The notes: generated by a model from the letters alone, not told the origin. A DNA stretch of 64,000 nucleotides from Macrobrachium rosenbergii (GCF_040412425.1 NC_089781.1:55208813-55272812); one strand, 5' to 3'; shown: positions 33,763 through 44,639, counted from the stretch's first letter. A program made the numbers and translations.

Positions 33763-35167
33763 TTGAGTAGTTTAGATCGTAGTGATAGCTTAGTTATAGA
33801 TAGTGGTGTGTTGGATAATAAACTTAATTGGACTACTAAGGAACTTATTACAGCTCAGAAAGCAGATTTTAAAGACCTGCCAGTTGAGTCTGGCGAAATT
33901 ACGGATTTGACTGTCCCTCGATTTAAGATAATTAATAATATTTTGTATAGAATAAGTAGACCTTTTGATGCCATTAACACAGGTTGTGAAATTGTTAAAC
34001 AGATTGTGGTTCCTTTTGTTTATCGAAAAGGAGTTAATGGCATTAGCTCATGAAAATGGTTTGGCTGGTCATTTTGGTGTTTTAAAACCACTCGTAAATT
34101 GTGTGAAAATTATTTTTGGCCTAAGATGAAAGATGATGTTAAAAATTTGTAAATAGTTGTGATGCATGTCAAAAGGTCAGGAAGCCTAATCAACCAATTC
34201 CAAGGCACCATTACATCCTATTCCTGTTGTTTCTGAACCGTTCAGAGAGGTAATTATTGACGTGGTTGGTCCTCTGTTGGGAAGAAAAACTCGTAGTGGC
34301 AATCAGTATATTTTAACAATTATGGATAGGATGTCTCGATATCCTGAGGCAATACCACTGGAGAAATGTAAAATCTGTTAAAATTGTTGAAGTATTAATT
34401 GAATTTTTCACCAGGTTCGGAATGCCCAAAGTAATTCAGTCCGATTGTGGGTCTAATTTTCTGAGTAAATTATTTAGGGGAGAAGATGGCTGAATTAAAA
34501 TTAATCATGTGACTTCTTCTCCGTACCATCCTGAAAGTCAAGGTGTTTTGGAACGATTTCATCAAACCATGAAGTCTATGATAAAAAAGTATTGTTTGGT
34601 TAATGGTTCTGAATGGGATAAGGAACTACCTTATTATTTTTGCATTTCGGTCAGTGCCGAGTCAGTCTTTAGGATTTTCACCTTTCAGCCTTATTTTTGG
34701 TCATTGTCAACGTGGTCCATTGGATGTGGTTCGTGAATCTTGGGAGGGGACGCCCTGATATGAATTTATTAGATTATGTTAGTAATTTGGGTGATAAATT
34801 AACGAAGGCTTGGAAGTTTGCTGGTGAAAATTTATTGTGTAGCCAAAAGAAAATGAAATACTTTTTGACCGAAAGACTAAGGAGCGTAATTTTTGTAGTG
34901 GGTGATAATGTTTTGGTATTGCTTCCCATTCCAGGAAACCCTTTAAAAGCTTCATTTTCAGGACCGTGGAAAATTTTAAAGAAAGTAAGTGATGTTAATT
35001 ATTTAGTTGAAACTCCTGAAAGGAGGAGACCCTACCAGTTATGTCACATAAATATGTTAAAGGCTTATAAAGGTCGTGACAAAGTTATTCCCGTGGCATT
35101 AGTTGGTGATACTACAAAGTGTAACGGTATTAATTCTTTTTCTTTTCCAGACGTGAGTAATTTTTGA
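33763..35167 (+). pseudogene. Gmr1-like Gypsy: integrase, located before RT
   Basis: Order seen: a linker (33763-34053) ending in the HHCC zinc-binding start (HENGLAGH near 34049-34072), cysteines CDAC at 34158-34169, and the core with catalytic Asp at 34259 (IDVVGP), Asp at 34443 (QSDCGS) and Glu at 34551 (VLERFH). The last two are about 35 residues apart (DD35E). The C-terminal GPY/F-like module (SGPWKILKKVSDVNYLVETP, near 34958) ends CHINMLKAYKGRD. Single-base shifts near 34053, 34155, 34370, 34480 and 34700. It lies between protease and RT, whereas typical Gypsy elements have it after RNase H. Confidence 0.88.
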
Positions 35168-35199
35168 TGATGATTGTTTTGATGGTGCCGAATGGCTAA

Positions 35200-36240
35200 T
35201 GATAATGAACATTCTTTAGAAAATTTTTTCAGAAATGGTTTCACATTTGAATTTAGTAGAACAGGGATCTTTGAAAAAGTTAGTTTTTAGTTATAAGGAT
35301 TTATTTTCGGATGTTCCAGGACAGACCACTGTCCTTGAACATGATGTGGATGTGGGTAACGCAACTCCGGTAAAACAATCCCCCTTACAGGTTAAATCCA
35401 TTTAAAAATGATGTTGTGGATAAAGAGGTTGATTATATGTTACGACACGGGCTGATCGAACCCAGCAACAGTCCGTGGTCTTCACCTGTTGTTTTGGTAA
35501 AGAAACAGGATGGTCAATTCAGGCTTTGTTTTGATTACCGCAAAGTCAACGAGGTCACAAAGCCTGATAGTTATCCTTTACCCAGGATAGAGGACTGTAT
35601 TGACAGGATAGGGAATTCAAAATATATAACTAAATTTGATTTGTTAAAGGGGTATTGGCAAGTTCCGCTGTCCAAACGGGCACAGGATTTGTCAGCGTTT
35701 TAACGCAGCGCGGACTCTACCAATGTAAAGTAATGCCTTTTGGGATGAAGAATGCCGCTGCAACCTTTCAAAGGTTAATGAATACTTTGGTCCAAGGTTT
35801 AGAGGGTGTGTTGTTTATATTGATGATATTGTAATTTATAGTGATGACTGGGACACCCATCTTAAACGTATTAAGGCTTTATTTCAGGTACTTAGGAAAG
35901 CTGGTTTGGTTATAAACCTAAAAAGAGTGAGTTTGCCAAAGCAAAGGTTGTATATTTGGGTCACGAAGTAGGATTTGGGAAAGTGGCTCCGAAACAGGCA
36001 AACGTAGACTCTATTAGACATATTGAAATACCAGTGTCGCAGGGATGTCAGAAAGTTCCTTGGTTTAGTAGGGTATTACCGTAGATTTGTTAAGAATTTT
36101 TCTGATATCGCTGGAGCCCTGACTAATTTATTACGTAAGAATGTGACTTTTGTATGGACTAATGATGCCCAAAATGCCTTTGAAAAGTTAAAGCAGGTCC
36201 TAATGAATTTCCCTATTTTGAAAGCTCTGATTTTGACGTT
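35200..36240 (+). pseudogene. Gmr1-like Gypsy: reverse transcriptase
   Basis: The N-terminal part 35416-35703 contains LRHGLIEPSNSPWSSPVVLVKK, FRLCFDYRKVN, and the first catalytic Asp in [15 protein letters not shown]. After a shift at 35700, [14 protein letters not shown] follows, with the catalytic YIDD at 35816-35827. The thumb/connection (36023-36200) has RKFLGLVGYYRRFVKNFSDI. All key RT blocks can be seen with catalytic residues kept. Shifts near 35400, 35703, 35925 and 36020 break the frame. Confidence 0.87.
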
Positions 36241-36620
36241 CTTTTTCGCTTGCTACTGATGCCAGTGATGTTGGGGTTGGAGCAGTTTTGTTGCAGGAAG
36301 ATGCTCATGGAGTATCTCATCCTGTTGCCTATTTCTCCAAAAAGTTATCCGGCACAACGGAAATACTCGACTGTAGAGAAAGAGACTTTGGGATTAATTT
36401 TAGCTGTTAATCATTTTCAGGTATATTTATCCTCTACAGGGACTCCGATTAAAATATTAACGGATCATAATCCGTTGGTTTTCTTGAACAGGTTTAGGAA
36501 TAAAAATCAACGGTTGATGCGTTGGAGACTCCTGCTCCAGGAATGGAATTTTAGCTTTTCACATTCCAGGCAAAAGTAATGTTGTCGCTGATGCACTATC
36601 ACGCATCAGTGACTGATCGA
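36240..36620 (+). pseudogene. Gmr1-like Gypsy: RNase H, terminal pol domain
   Basis: Starts near 36249 with the ATDASDVG block. It continues with KYSTVEKETLGLILAVNHFQVYL (catalytic Glu) and TDHNPLVFLNRF (third acidic residue), and ends with the usual SNVVADALSRI at about 36580-36610, then a stop. RNase H being the last recognisable domain, with no integrase after it, confirms the swapped order. Shifts near 36250 and 36570. Confidence 0.87.
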
Positions 36621-38137
36621 TAGGTTGATTTGAGAAAAACCTTTTTGTTCTTCGTAAAGTTGTTTTGTATATACTTATATTAATTGATTTGATTAATCCT
36701 ATAAATTTATTGAATGTACAGGTTTCCAGGTGTGTTGTAATAATGTTGTGTCAGGTGTTTTGTTTTATGAAATAATTTAGGATTAAGTACTTAAGATTAA
36801 GATGTTAAATGTCGTGATTTGCAGGTTTTTCTTCGGTGTCGTCTTTGATTAAGAGTGGTTGATTTCTGTTTATTTTTTTGATTTCTGTTTATTTTAGTAT
36901 GTGTGTATGTCCAGGTTAATTTTCAGGTGTTACCATTGTCTTGTGTATGTCCAGGTTAATTTTAAGGTGTTACCATTGTCTTGTGTATGTCCAGGTTAAT
37001 TTTAAGGTGTTACCATTGTCTTGTATATGTCCATTAATGATGTGTGTATTTAAGGCCCAAACCCGTTTAGTGTGAGGACGCTCTCTGAAGTGTAGAGCAC
37101 TAAAACTGAGTGAAGTGAAGTGAAAAGACGCTCTTTGAAACTCAGTGAGTTGCAAAAACAACTAGTGTTGAGTAAGGACGCTCTCTGGAGTGAAAAGAGG
37201 CATTATTGGAAGGTGTTGTGAAGGGCCACAATATTGAGTGTGTCGTAAAATCATGGATATGTGAACGGTGTGTTACGTTTTTTCTTATTTTTGGTGATTG
37301 ATGGTTAGTTTTATGAATCATTAATCATATACTGTTATGTCCCTGTTCTTTATTTGTGCCAATGGTCCACATTAATTCTTTCTTTACAAAGCTTAGATAG
37401 GTCACGGGCTCACGGGTCTGTAGCACTACACAGCCGTTTTTAGGCGCTACAGGCTGGTGTATGAGTGGTGACCTAGACTAAGTTAAGGTTAATTTATTAA
37501 GGTTTTGGTCCTTATTTTTGTTTGACTGATATTTGTGTTTTCAGAATAATTTAGCCAGGTCACGGGCTCACGGGTCTGTAGCACGGCCGTTTTTAGGCGC
37601 TACAGGCTGGTGTATGAGTGGTGACCTTGGTTGAATGTAACACTAGCCCCATTGTGGTCGATTTATATTTTTGGTTGTTGGTTATCTAGGTTTAGTCTAA
37701 TAATAGGTTAGTCTTGTTAATATTGCTGTTCTGCTAACCTGTGCCCACCGCTCCACTTGTGAGTTCATGGGGATATTACCATATTTCTTCATATGTTGAT
37801 ACTGATGTTATTTTTGGCGTGGTCACTATAAATTATTTACTTGTATTAGTTTTAAGTCATAATATTAAGGTTAAGATTTGATATCTATTGACTATTGAAA
37901 GTGGTACAAAATTTTTTGCCACTAATCTATTTTTGGCCGGCAATGTGATATAGTATTTTCAATCACTTTTTGAGTTTTGTCATTGGACTTGAATTTTTTC
38001 TTATTGTCCCTGTTTTATTTCATATAGATTGAATTGCTATGTTTGTTTTTGATATTAGCATTTTTATATATTTCTTTGAATTTTGAGTTAAGTTCAATAC
38101 TTTGTAGAAAAATTTTCTTGTGGAAAATTTTTTTGTT
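36621..38137 (+). other. 3' untranslated region of the Gmr1-like Gypsy with internal duplications
   Basis: No env-like frame is seen. A 44-bp unit (gtgtatgtccaggttaattttaaggtgttaccattgtctt) is repeated three to four times at 36900-37030. The phrase 'ggacgctctctg' recurs at 37077, 37130 (variant) and 37175. A ~70-bp block with a hairpin-forming TGTAGC...GCTACA is duplicated at 37397-37464 and 37556-37624. Confidence 0.7.
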
Positions 38138-38148
38138 GGGTGAGGAGG
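38138..38148 (+). other. Polypurine tract before the 3' LTR
   Basis: The purine-rich 'gggtgaggagg' immediately precedes the LTR start TGTCAG and is the probable plus-strand primer. Confidence 0.7.
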
Positions 38149-39124
38149 TGTCAGTATGTGTTTAATTTAACGTAAATTAATTTGTTTTGAATAAGCCACT
38201 TTGGCAGTAATTATTCTTTTGGAACGTTATGACCCTGTTTCCTCCTCCCCGACATTTCTGACTTGTTGTTTAGTTTTAATTACAATGAGCTTGTTTTATT
38301 TTCACGTGGTTTTGGCTTCTCGTCCGGACCTGTATTCGGCGCTGTTTCTCGAGGACTGAGAGAGTTGTTTTCTGGACCTTTAGCATTGTGTGGGCCTGCC
38401 TTATTCTTGATTGATTTTGAACTATCTCTGGATTACGATACCTGCCTTTCATCAGTTGCTGCTGCTTTGGGAGATTGATTTATTCTTCAGTCTCGCCCTT
38501 GGTCCAGTAACACTGCCAAGGGACCTCTCTGCCAACTGGTAAGGTGTGATTGCCTGTCGGACGGCCGTGTCCGTTGATCGTCTTGCGACGTTAAAGTGAT
38601 TCTATCTTCTGTCTACGCCCTTGGTTCAGTAATACTGCCTAGGGGACCTCTCTTACGTTTGGTAAGGTCTCAGTATATATATTATGCCCCTCGACCCGTG
38701 ATTTGAAGGCTGCGTTTGCCTCTTCTACTGTTTACAGCTCACTTAAGGAAGCAGTTTTTTTATAAACATTTAGTCTGTATTAAGTTAGGTTATTCTGTCT
38801 TTTCGACATCCTATTACTTTCAGGGCCCTCTCTTTAAAGTGTAATTGTATAGCCTATCTTAATTTGGTGTAAAGTGTTTGTTATTCGATGTTTTCAGTGT
38901 GTGGTTGATTTTTGTGTTCATTTAATGTATTTTGTAAGAGGCTCAGTGGTCATTTCTTTCTAAAAGTTTGTATTAAATATTAAGGTTTATTTTCAGTTTT
39001 ACTTATCCTCCTTGATTCCATCTCTGTACACTCTGTTGCGGCCATTCCACCTATTGTGGACTTGGTCGTTTAGTGACTTTATTTGTATTTTAAGAGACTT
39101 GTGTATGTTTGATGGGCCCATAAC

Positions 39125-39125
<1 letters not shown>
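38149..39125 (+). repeat. 3' LTR of the Gmr1-like Gypsy element
   Basis: 977 bp, TGTCAG...CATAACA. Differences from the 5' LTR are few and mostly one- to three-base indels, for example cacgtgtggt/cacgtggt and gtctacgcc/gtctcgcc. The element therefore inserted recently compared with its surroundings. Confidence 0.92.

Positions 39126-39211
<86 letters not shown>
39126..39211. repeat. (TA)n tract, right of the nested Gypsy
   Basis: Continuation of the tract at 30519-30869, showing that the Gypsy inserted inside a TA microsatellite. The exact target duplication cannot be read because both flanks are TA repeats. Confidence 0.95.
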
Positions 39212-39214
<3 letters not shown>

Positions 39215-39403
39215 TTTATTTTGGTATGAAAACATAACTAAAAGGAATGCAGGTGAAAAACTTTTCTTATGCATAAAATGAAATAATATACAAAACACCA
39301 ATAAATACAGATATATAAAAACTTGTAATAAATATAAAACTAAATATAAAATCAATGCAGAATACTCACTCGTAATCCTGACTCTTCGTTGTATTCTTGT
39401 TTT

Positions 39404-39470
39404 CAGCCCTAGGAGAACTGTTAATCAGCTCATTGGTCTGGCAAAACTAAGGTATACTCAACTTAACTCC
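39404..39470 (+). mobile_element. SINE tail fragment
   Basis: 'cagccctaggagaactgttaatcagctcattggtctggcaaaactaaggtatactcaactta' matches the 3' domain of the SINE at 27152-27429, in the opposite orientation. The head is absent. It lies just 3' of the piggyBac transposase stop and may supply its 3' end. Confidence 0.8.
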
Positions 39471-41860
39471 CTCCTCCATTGAAGAGTCTTGCATTTTTTT
39501 CCTCTCGACATGGCGAGGTACAGGTGGAGGAGGAGCGTAAGGCGCATTACTGCAGATGGGCCGCCCCTAGCGATCCGCTGCGCCTCCAGTGTCCCTCGGT
39601 AGGTGCACTCCAATATATGACCGCAGTGTGGTACTTTGCGGTCACACTCTGAACCTGCAGTGCTACCTTGCAGGTGCAACAGACTATTACCGGGGTGTCT
39701 CTTCTTCTGCCATTCATTGGCACACCTGGCACCGTTTCTGCCACGCCCTTCTAGGAGCTCCAGTGTGTGATTCCCTGCCTGCATCCGACACACAGGGTCC
39801 ACTACCCGACGGGACATTGCAATGTGAGGGATGGTGGCTGCAGGGACAGGGACAGCAGGGGCGGCGGCATCATCAAGGGCGGCAGCAGCAGGGGCAGCAT
39901 CATCAAGGGCGACGGCAGCAGGGGCGGCGTCGGCAGGAGCAGGAAGACCTCCTAGTGACATCTGCCCTATCCTCTCGGGGCAGATCTGGAGCTCAGGGCA
40001 GGGGGGCGGTGTTGGAAGGCCACTCCTCAGGATTAAAGTTTATGAGGGCATTCCCGGCCACCTCGAGAAACTGGATGTGGGACAACCTCCAGGTGTCCGA
40101 ATTGTACCCACAGTAGAGGATGTAGGCATTCTGGAGGGCCAACTGAAGGAGGTATTTGAGGAGCTTCTGGTTCTCCTGGCAAAGGGATAATACTGGATGA
40201 GTTGATCAAAGAGATCAACTCCTCCCATGTGCCTACTGTAGTGCCCAATGACGGTAGGCCGCTGGACACGAAACTCCTCATACGTAACTCGGCCCTGCCG
40301 ACGTGTCTTCTTCCACTGAACGATCTCTTCTTGGATGGGCTGATGACTCATCATAATCATGGGCACGAGTCGGACCCCCTTCCAACAGATGACGAAGACA
40401 TCTCCTTCCGCCGCCACTCTGTCTCTCCTCTTGCCAGATGTTGCGGCTGGCTAGCAATGAAAACTCTTGAGGACATTTGGGGTCCCACGCACCTGTCAGG
40501 GTACCACTGACGTGCACACCTGCTTCATACAGTTCCTGGGCCAGGGATACTGAGTTATAATAATTATCCATAAACAGGTGGTATCCTGATTACAGAAACG
40601 ATCCACAAGACCAAAGACAGTGTTTTTTCAGCGTGGAGAATACCCGGAATACACAGAGAAGTCCACGGCGTATCCAGTGTTGGATTCCGTAATAAAAATA
40701 ACTTCACACCATATTTCTTTGGCTTCTTGGGGTTGTACACTTTTATACTTAGACGCCCTTTGTATGGTATCATCCCCTCATCCAAAGAAAGGTTCTTGGA
40801 AGGAACCACGACAAACTGGCACCGTTCACAAATGTAGTCCAACACTGGGGGGACTAAGATGAGGCGGTCGGGGTTATTCGGGTATGGCCCCGGTTTGCGT
40901 TGAAATACCTGTCCAACGCCAGGAAACTATTGGGCACAATGGGCATTACAATGTCTTAAACAAAAATTCCGCCTCCAATATTGTGGTTTGACGTCAGCAG
41001 CAGGCATCATTCCAAAGAAAATGTTAGCCCAAAAAAATCGCCATGTCTGTGAGGTTGCAGCCCGCCAGCAATACGACAACGTCGTCCTGCAGTTCCTCAC
41101 GGCAGTACTGAGCGTAATCTGCCGTCTCTGCAACGAGGTATTCCAGCAATTCCCGCGTCAGTAAGAGCTGAATGAACCCCAGTGCAGTGAGAGGCACAGG
41201 GACGGTCAGTCCAGATACTGCCGTGAATGGGTGCATGTTAGGTGGGGTGGGGTCCTCCAACCACCCCTCATCACTTTCGGACGAACGGCCTTCACCTAAG
41301 CTGCCGCGACGTTGCGACCTTCTACGGGCCCCTGCGCGGGCATGACTTCACACTCTCACCCTCCCCACTGGCCCATCTCCCTCACTTTCACCATCACTTT
41401 CTGTCTCATCCCCACCAGCCACAATCGGTGCCTCCTCCTCCTCAGACTCTCCCTCATACGCACTGAAACCACTAAACTCCAGTTCACTTTCATGCTCTGG
41501 CTCTCGTACGGACATTGGGGGCAAATACTCGTCATCACTGACATCGGCTGTGATGTCCTCGTCACTAGATGACCAACTGCCATCAAATGAGGACTTTCCA
41601 TCTGCTCTCGATCGAGCTCCAACGAGTACTCATCAATGTCCTTTTGTTGGAGGCCTTTCAAATGCTTACGAATGCCCCTCAGGACACCCCGATGCTTCCT
41701 AGGGGTCGTAAAAGGCACAGGATGTGGTCCTTGGTCCCTTTCAGCCACACGTGGCCGCACAACACGGTGTTGAAAAGCTGGGTCACCTTGGGTGCTTGGT
41801 CCCTCTCCAGCATCCAAATCTAAAACTCACCTCATACGCTCACTACCGACAGGCAATACG
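39458..41860 (-). pseudogene. piggyBac transposase (PGBD-type) pseudogene
   Basis: Read right to left. An acidic N-terminal part lies at about 41820-41370. The start of the DDE_Tnp_1_7 domain follows (41260-41024, PFTAVSGLTVPVPLTALGF and RELLEYLVAETADYAQYC). The catalytic core has Asp in NLSLDEGMIPYKGRL (40782), Asp in MDNYYNS (40568) and Asp in HMGGVDLFDQ (40216), the three invariant aspartates. After the core come an Ala/Pro repeat region (39955-39840) and a decayed cysteine-rich C-terminus (CTCKVALQ...KYHTAVIYWSAPTEGHW). At least five frameshifts; no in-frame ATG for the first segment. In life it excises and inserts at TTAA. Confidence 0.9.
39840..39955 (-). repeat. GC-rich coding repeat (Ala/Asp/Pro) in the piggyBac transposase
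   Basis: 'ggcagcagcaggggc..catcatcaagggc' words are repeated about three to four times. On the minus strand they code blocks of DDAAPAAAAL type between the catalytic core and the Cys-rich tail. Confidence 0.7.
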
Positions 41861-42252
41861 CGCCTTCCACGGTCCTGACGACGTTGGGACATCTCTGCAA
41901 ACGTCCTGTTGCGTTACAAATATGCTAACATTCGCAAAAGTTCTGCAAAACATGAATGCGTCAAGAAATCGATTTCCGACGATGCATCGCCAATGCTCTG
42001 TAGTGCAAGAAGATTGAAATTCGTGCATGCACAGCTGGGTAACGCTTGTAAACAAAACAACAGCCTGATCCATGAACTCCCAGCATCCCTCAAGGCGTGT
42101 GATTTAAAATCTTTCGCAAACTAGGCCTATAACTGTTTTTCTGCGAATATTTAAAAAACATTTTTTTAGCACAGCGTGCCGTAATGTCCACTCGGCACCC
42201 GACAGACAATTTTAGTTACGTACGATACGTCCAGTTGGCGTTTAAGAGTTAA

Positions 42253-43170
42253 TTCTATCTTATTTTCCTTTGTGTGGAAGTGTTCATCTAAATTTTTATT
42301 ACTACTTACATTTGCTAAATTTTCTATTATATTATTTCTTTTGGATCAAGCATTCTTTTCCCATCTTTTAATATGGCATGTCTAGGTGGTTTAACATGGG
42401 TACCGCTTATTTTCCTGAATTTTTCCCATATTTTCTGCATGGGAGTATTATTTGAGAGATCTAATACGTATTTCCTCCATGAAATGATTCTTACTTGAAT
42501 TACTTCTTTTTTAAATTCTGCAGATATTTTGTTGTACAGAGGTTTTAAAGTATCAATTTCTAGTAATAATATAATAATTTTTTATAAAGTTCCTCCTAAT
42601 ATTGGTAAAGTTTTATTTTACTGAACTTTCTATTCAAATTATCTAATCGTCTCCCTATTGAGTATTTTATATTTATTAATTCTGTTAGCATATGGACCAC
42701 TATGGAACTTTGTGTTTTGTTGGATGGGGTTTTGAGTTTGGTACTGCTTTATCAGCAGCATTTTTTATGAAATCAACATGAAATTTATTAGTTTCATTAT
42801 GGTCTTTTAAAAATTCAAATGGTGGGACATTTCTAGCGTGCGTTTCATCTCTCTCCCAATCTGCTTTATAAATGTTATAGTGAGGGACATGTTTTGCAGA
42901 ATTATTTTCTAATACGGAAATTAATATTGGGAAATGATCACTGGTGTGCAAGTCATCAACTGTATTCCAACCTAATCTGTCAAATATACTTGTTGTCCAT
43001 AGAGTTAAGTCTACTGAGGAAAATGTTCCATGTGCTTTTGAAAAATATGTGCTATTTTCATCATCATTTATACAGCACATGTCGTTTGAATCCATGAACT
43101 CTTATTTTACTCCCTGTTCTATTTGGGTTTGTACAATTACAGTCCCATATTAGGTTGTGAGCATTAAAAT
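42253..43170 (-). pseudogene. LINE B: endonuclease C-terminus and linker
   Basis: From 43170 leftwards: NAHNLIWDC (second half of the GDFNAHN endonuclease motif), then HGTFSSVDLTLWTTSI and DDLHTSDHFPILI (the S-D-H catalytic block, near 42965-42935). The linker follows with YKADWERDETHARNVPP and, near 42430-42300, a segment of WEKFRKISG type. The domain is that of APE-type nucleases which nick target DNA for target-primed reverse transcription. It is interrupted on both sides: at 43171 by a Gypsy element, at 42249 by piggyBac. Confidence 0.85.
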
Positions 43171-43546
43171 CGTAAAGTCCCCGCTCAACCACATTCTCTA
43201 TGATGAACATCCCATTTTCTGCGGTGCCTTCACATCGACCTGGGGTCAGCGAAATCACGTGTTGACCACCATATTTGTAAATTATATATTTTATTGTCTT
43301 TCCAAATGATCATGCTTATGAACATGTAACGAAGTATTTTTGTAACACGTCAGGCATTATTAATTCTGTATGAACTTGTCCTGTTTTTGTATAGAAATAG
43401 TATGACCTCAGGTCACCTGTAAATCTTTGTACCTCCGGTCTCTGCGATATAATTTAGACATCCAAATGCACTGGCTTTCTAAGTAACAAATTCATCAATA
43501 AATCAGCAGTACTTGTCTTCCTGCTCATTATTTCACCTCTCTCACA
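43171..43546 (+). repeat. 5' LTR of Gypsy element 2
   Basis: Starts cGTAAAGTCCCCGC (the 3' copy has TGTAAAG) and ends CTCTCTCACA; 376 bp. It carries AATAAA near 43497. Compared with the 3' LTR, the segment 43450-43495 has lost its CpGs and the TATA-like TTTATAAG (here tttctaag). Flanked on the left by AAAT (43167-43170). Confidence 0.85.
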
Positions 43547-43547
43547 G

Positions 43548-43564
43548 TGGTGACCCCGGAGTGG
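43548..43564 (+). other. Primer binding site (TGGTGACCCCGGAGTGG)
   Basis: TGGTGACCCCGGAGTGG starts one base after the LTR end. It has the expected TGG start complementary to a tRNA 3' CCA; the tRNA is not identified. Confidence 0.72.
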
Positions 43565-43924
43565 TTCTGGAAGCCATTAATGGACCCAAACAGTGACTAA
43601 GTCTTGGCCTGATGAACCTCACCTACGCCCCTAACGGACTAACTACGGTGCTCTAACAAAGCGTTCGGGCGTTTACCAACCCTCGTCAGCAGGTTGCCAG
43701 CATCAAAATTTAATATTCACGGCACGCTCCCCCAGCGTGTTTTGACATTTAACTCCCCTCACACTCCTAGTGAGAAAGAGAAATGAGCAGATGACGGACA
43801 TTCCTAACCACGTACAAATTATTTGAACCTTTGGAGGCAGACACCCTCTCACAACCCCCTCCCGCGCACCTCCACGCGGTACCTGCACCCCACACAATGA
43901 CCCCCCCGGACGGATCAACCAAAG

Positions 43925-44581
43925 ATGGCCCTTACCATAAGGCTGCCGCCATTTACCAGGGAAAATGCAGCGTTCTGGTTCTACAGGGTCAAGGGGCAGT
44001 TCAGGGTAGCAAGCCTGACGGACGAGGTATTAAAGGCTGACATCGCCATCAACACCCTCCCGGAGGAGATATACAAGAAGGTCGCCCCGTGGTTACTGAC
44101 GATGTCGGTCCCCGTGGTAGGGACCCACGTCGTCAGTAACCAAGAACTAAAATCCACTCTCATCAAGACCTGCTCCCTGCCAGTCTCCGAGAGAGCTGCC
44201 CACGCCCTCGACCTTGCCCTCAACCCCCAACAGGAGGGAAACCTCTTGGAAACGTGGCATGCCCTCCAGGACCTCCTCCTCCTCCTCAAGACTGACAGCA
44301 ACAGCAGGCGCAAAGAAATCAGCCTGTCGAGGGAGATCTTCCTGCGGCAGCTCCTGCCGGAGGTCCGTGGACAGATCATGGACACATATACTCTGCCAGT
44401 CGAGGACCTGGTCAGGGTAGCGCAGCAGCTGACAGATTCCATGAAGGCAGCCAAGCGGCCGACCACAGCCGCACACTCTGCCAACTGCCTCCTGCCGGAG
44501 GACCCCACCACTGAGCCCATCAACATCGTCGAACAGAAAAGGCCGTCCCACCAGCAGAAGAGGGAGGGGCTGAAGCTTTGA
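43925..44581 (+). CDS. Gypsy element 2: Gag
   Basis: A single open frame of 218 codons from the ATG at 43925: MALTIRLPPFTRENAAFWFY, then VKGQFRVASLTDEVLKADIAINTLPEEIY, a long helical region and a short basic end. The 'PPF...WF.RVE.FR...I......K' pattern is that of the capsid region of arthropod Gypsy elements. No zinc knuckle is visible before the stop at 44581. The frame is intact and GC-rich, unlike the AT-rich host LINE around it. It packages element RNA. Confidence 0.8.
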   Translation: MALTIRLPPFTRENAAFWFYRVKGQFRVASLTDEVLKADIAINTLPEEIYKKVAPWLLTMSVPVVGTHVVSNQELKSTLIKTCSLPVSERAAHALDLALNPQQEGNLLETWHALQDLLLLLKTDSNSRRKEISLSREIFLRQLLPEVRGQIMDTYTLPVEDLVRVAQQLTDSMKAAKRPTTAAHSANCLLPEDPTTEPINIVEQKRPSHQQKREGLKL

Positions 44582-44639
44582 TATTACCATCGGAGGTTCG
44601 GGAGAGCTGCCCGGAGATGCGAAGCTCCCGGCCCTGCCT

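Larger units (their letters stand above)
28430..42248 (-). mobile_element. Autonomous-type piggyBac element carrying a nested Gypsy retrotransposon
   Basis: Ends are CCCTTAAACGCC (28430) and, read inward from the right, CTCTTAAACGCC. TTAA flanks both sides (28426-28429, 42249-42252). The left part has the same ~380-bp tandem units as the non-autonomous copy at 6036-8230, and the right part has a decayed piggyBac transposase on the minus strand. Removing the nested Gypsy (30870-39125) leaves about 5.6 kb. It lies inside LINE B. Confidence 0.88.

Noticed and set aside
38999..39355. Minus-strand frame of 118 codons with long Tyr-Ile repeats
   Set aside because: It reads through the (TA)n tract next to the 3' LTR; no protein features.
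39589..40190. Plus-strand frames of 119-175 codons
   Set aside because: Antisense shadows of the piggyBac transposase and its GC-rich Ala/Pro repeat.
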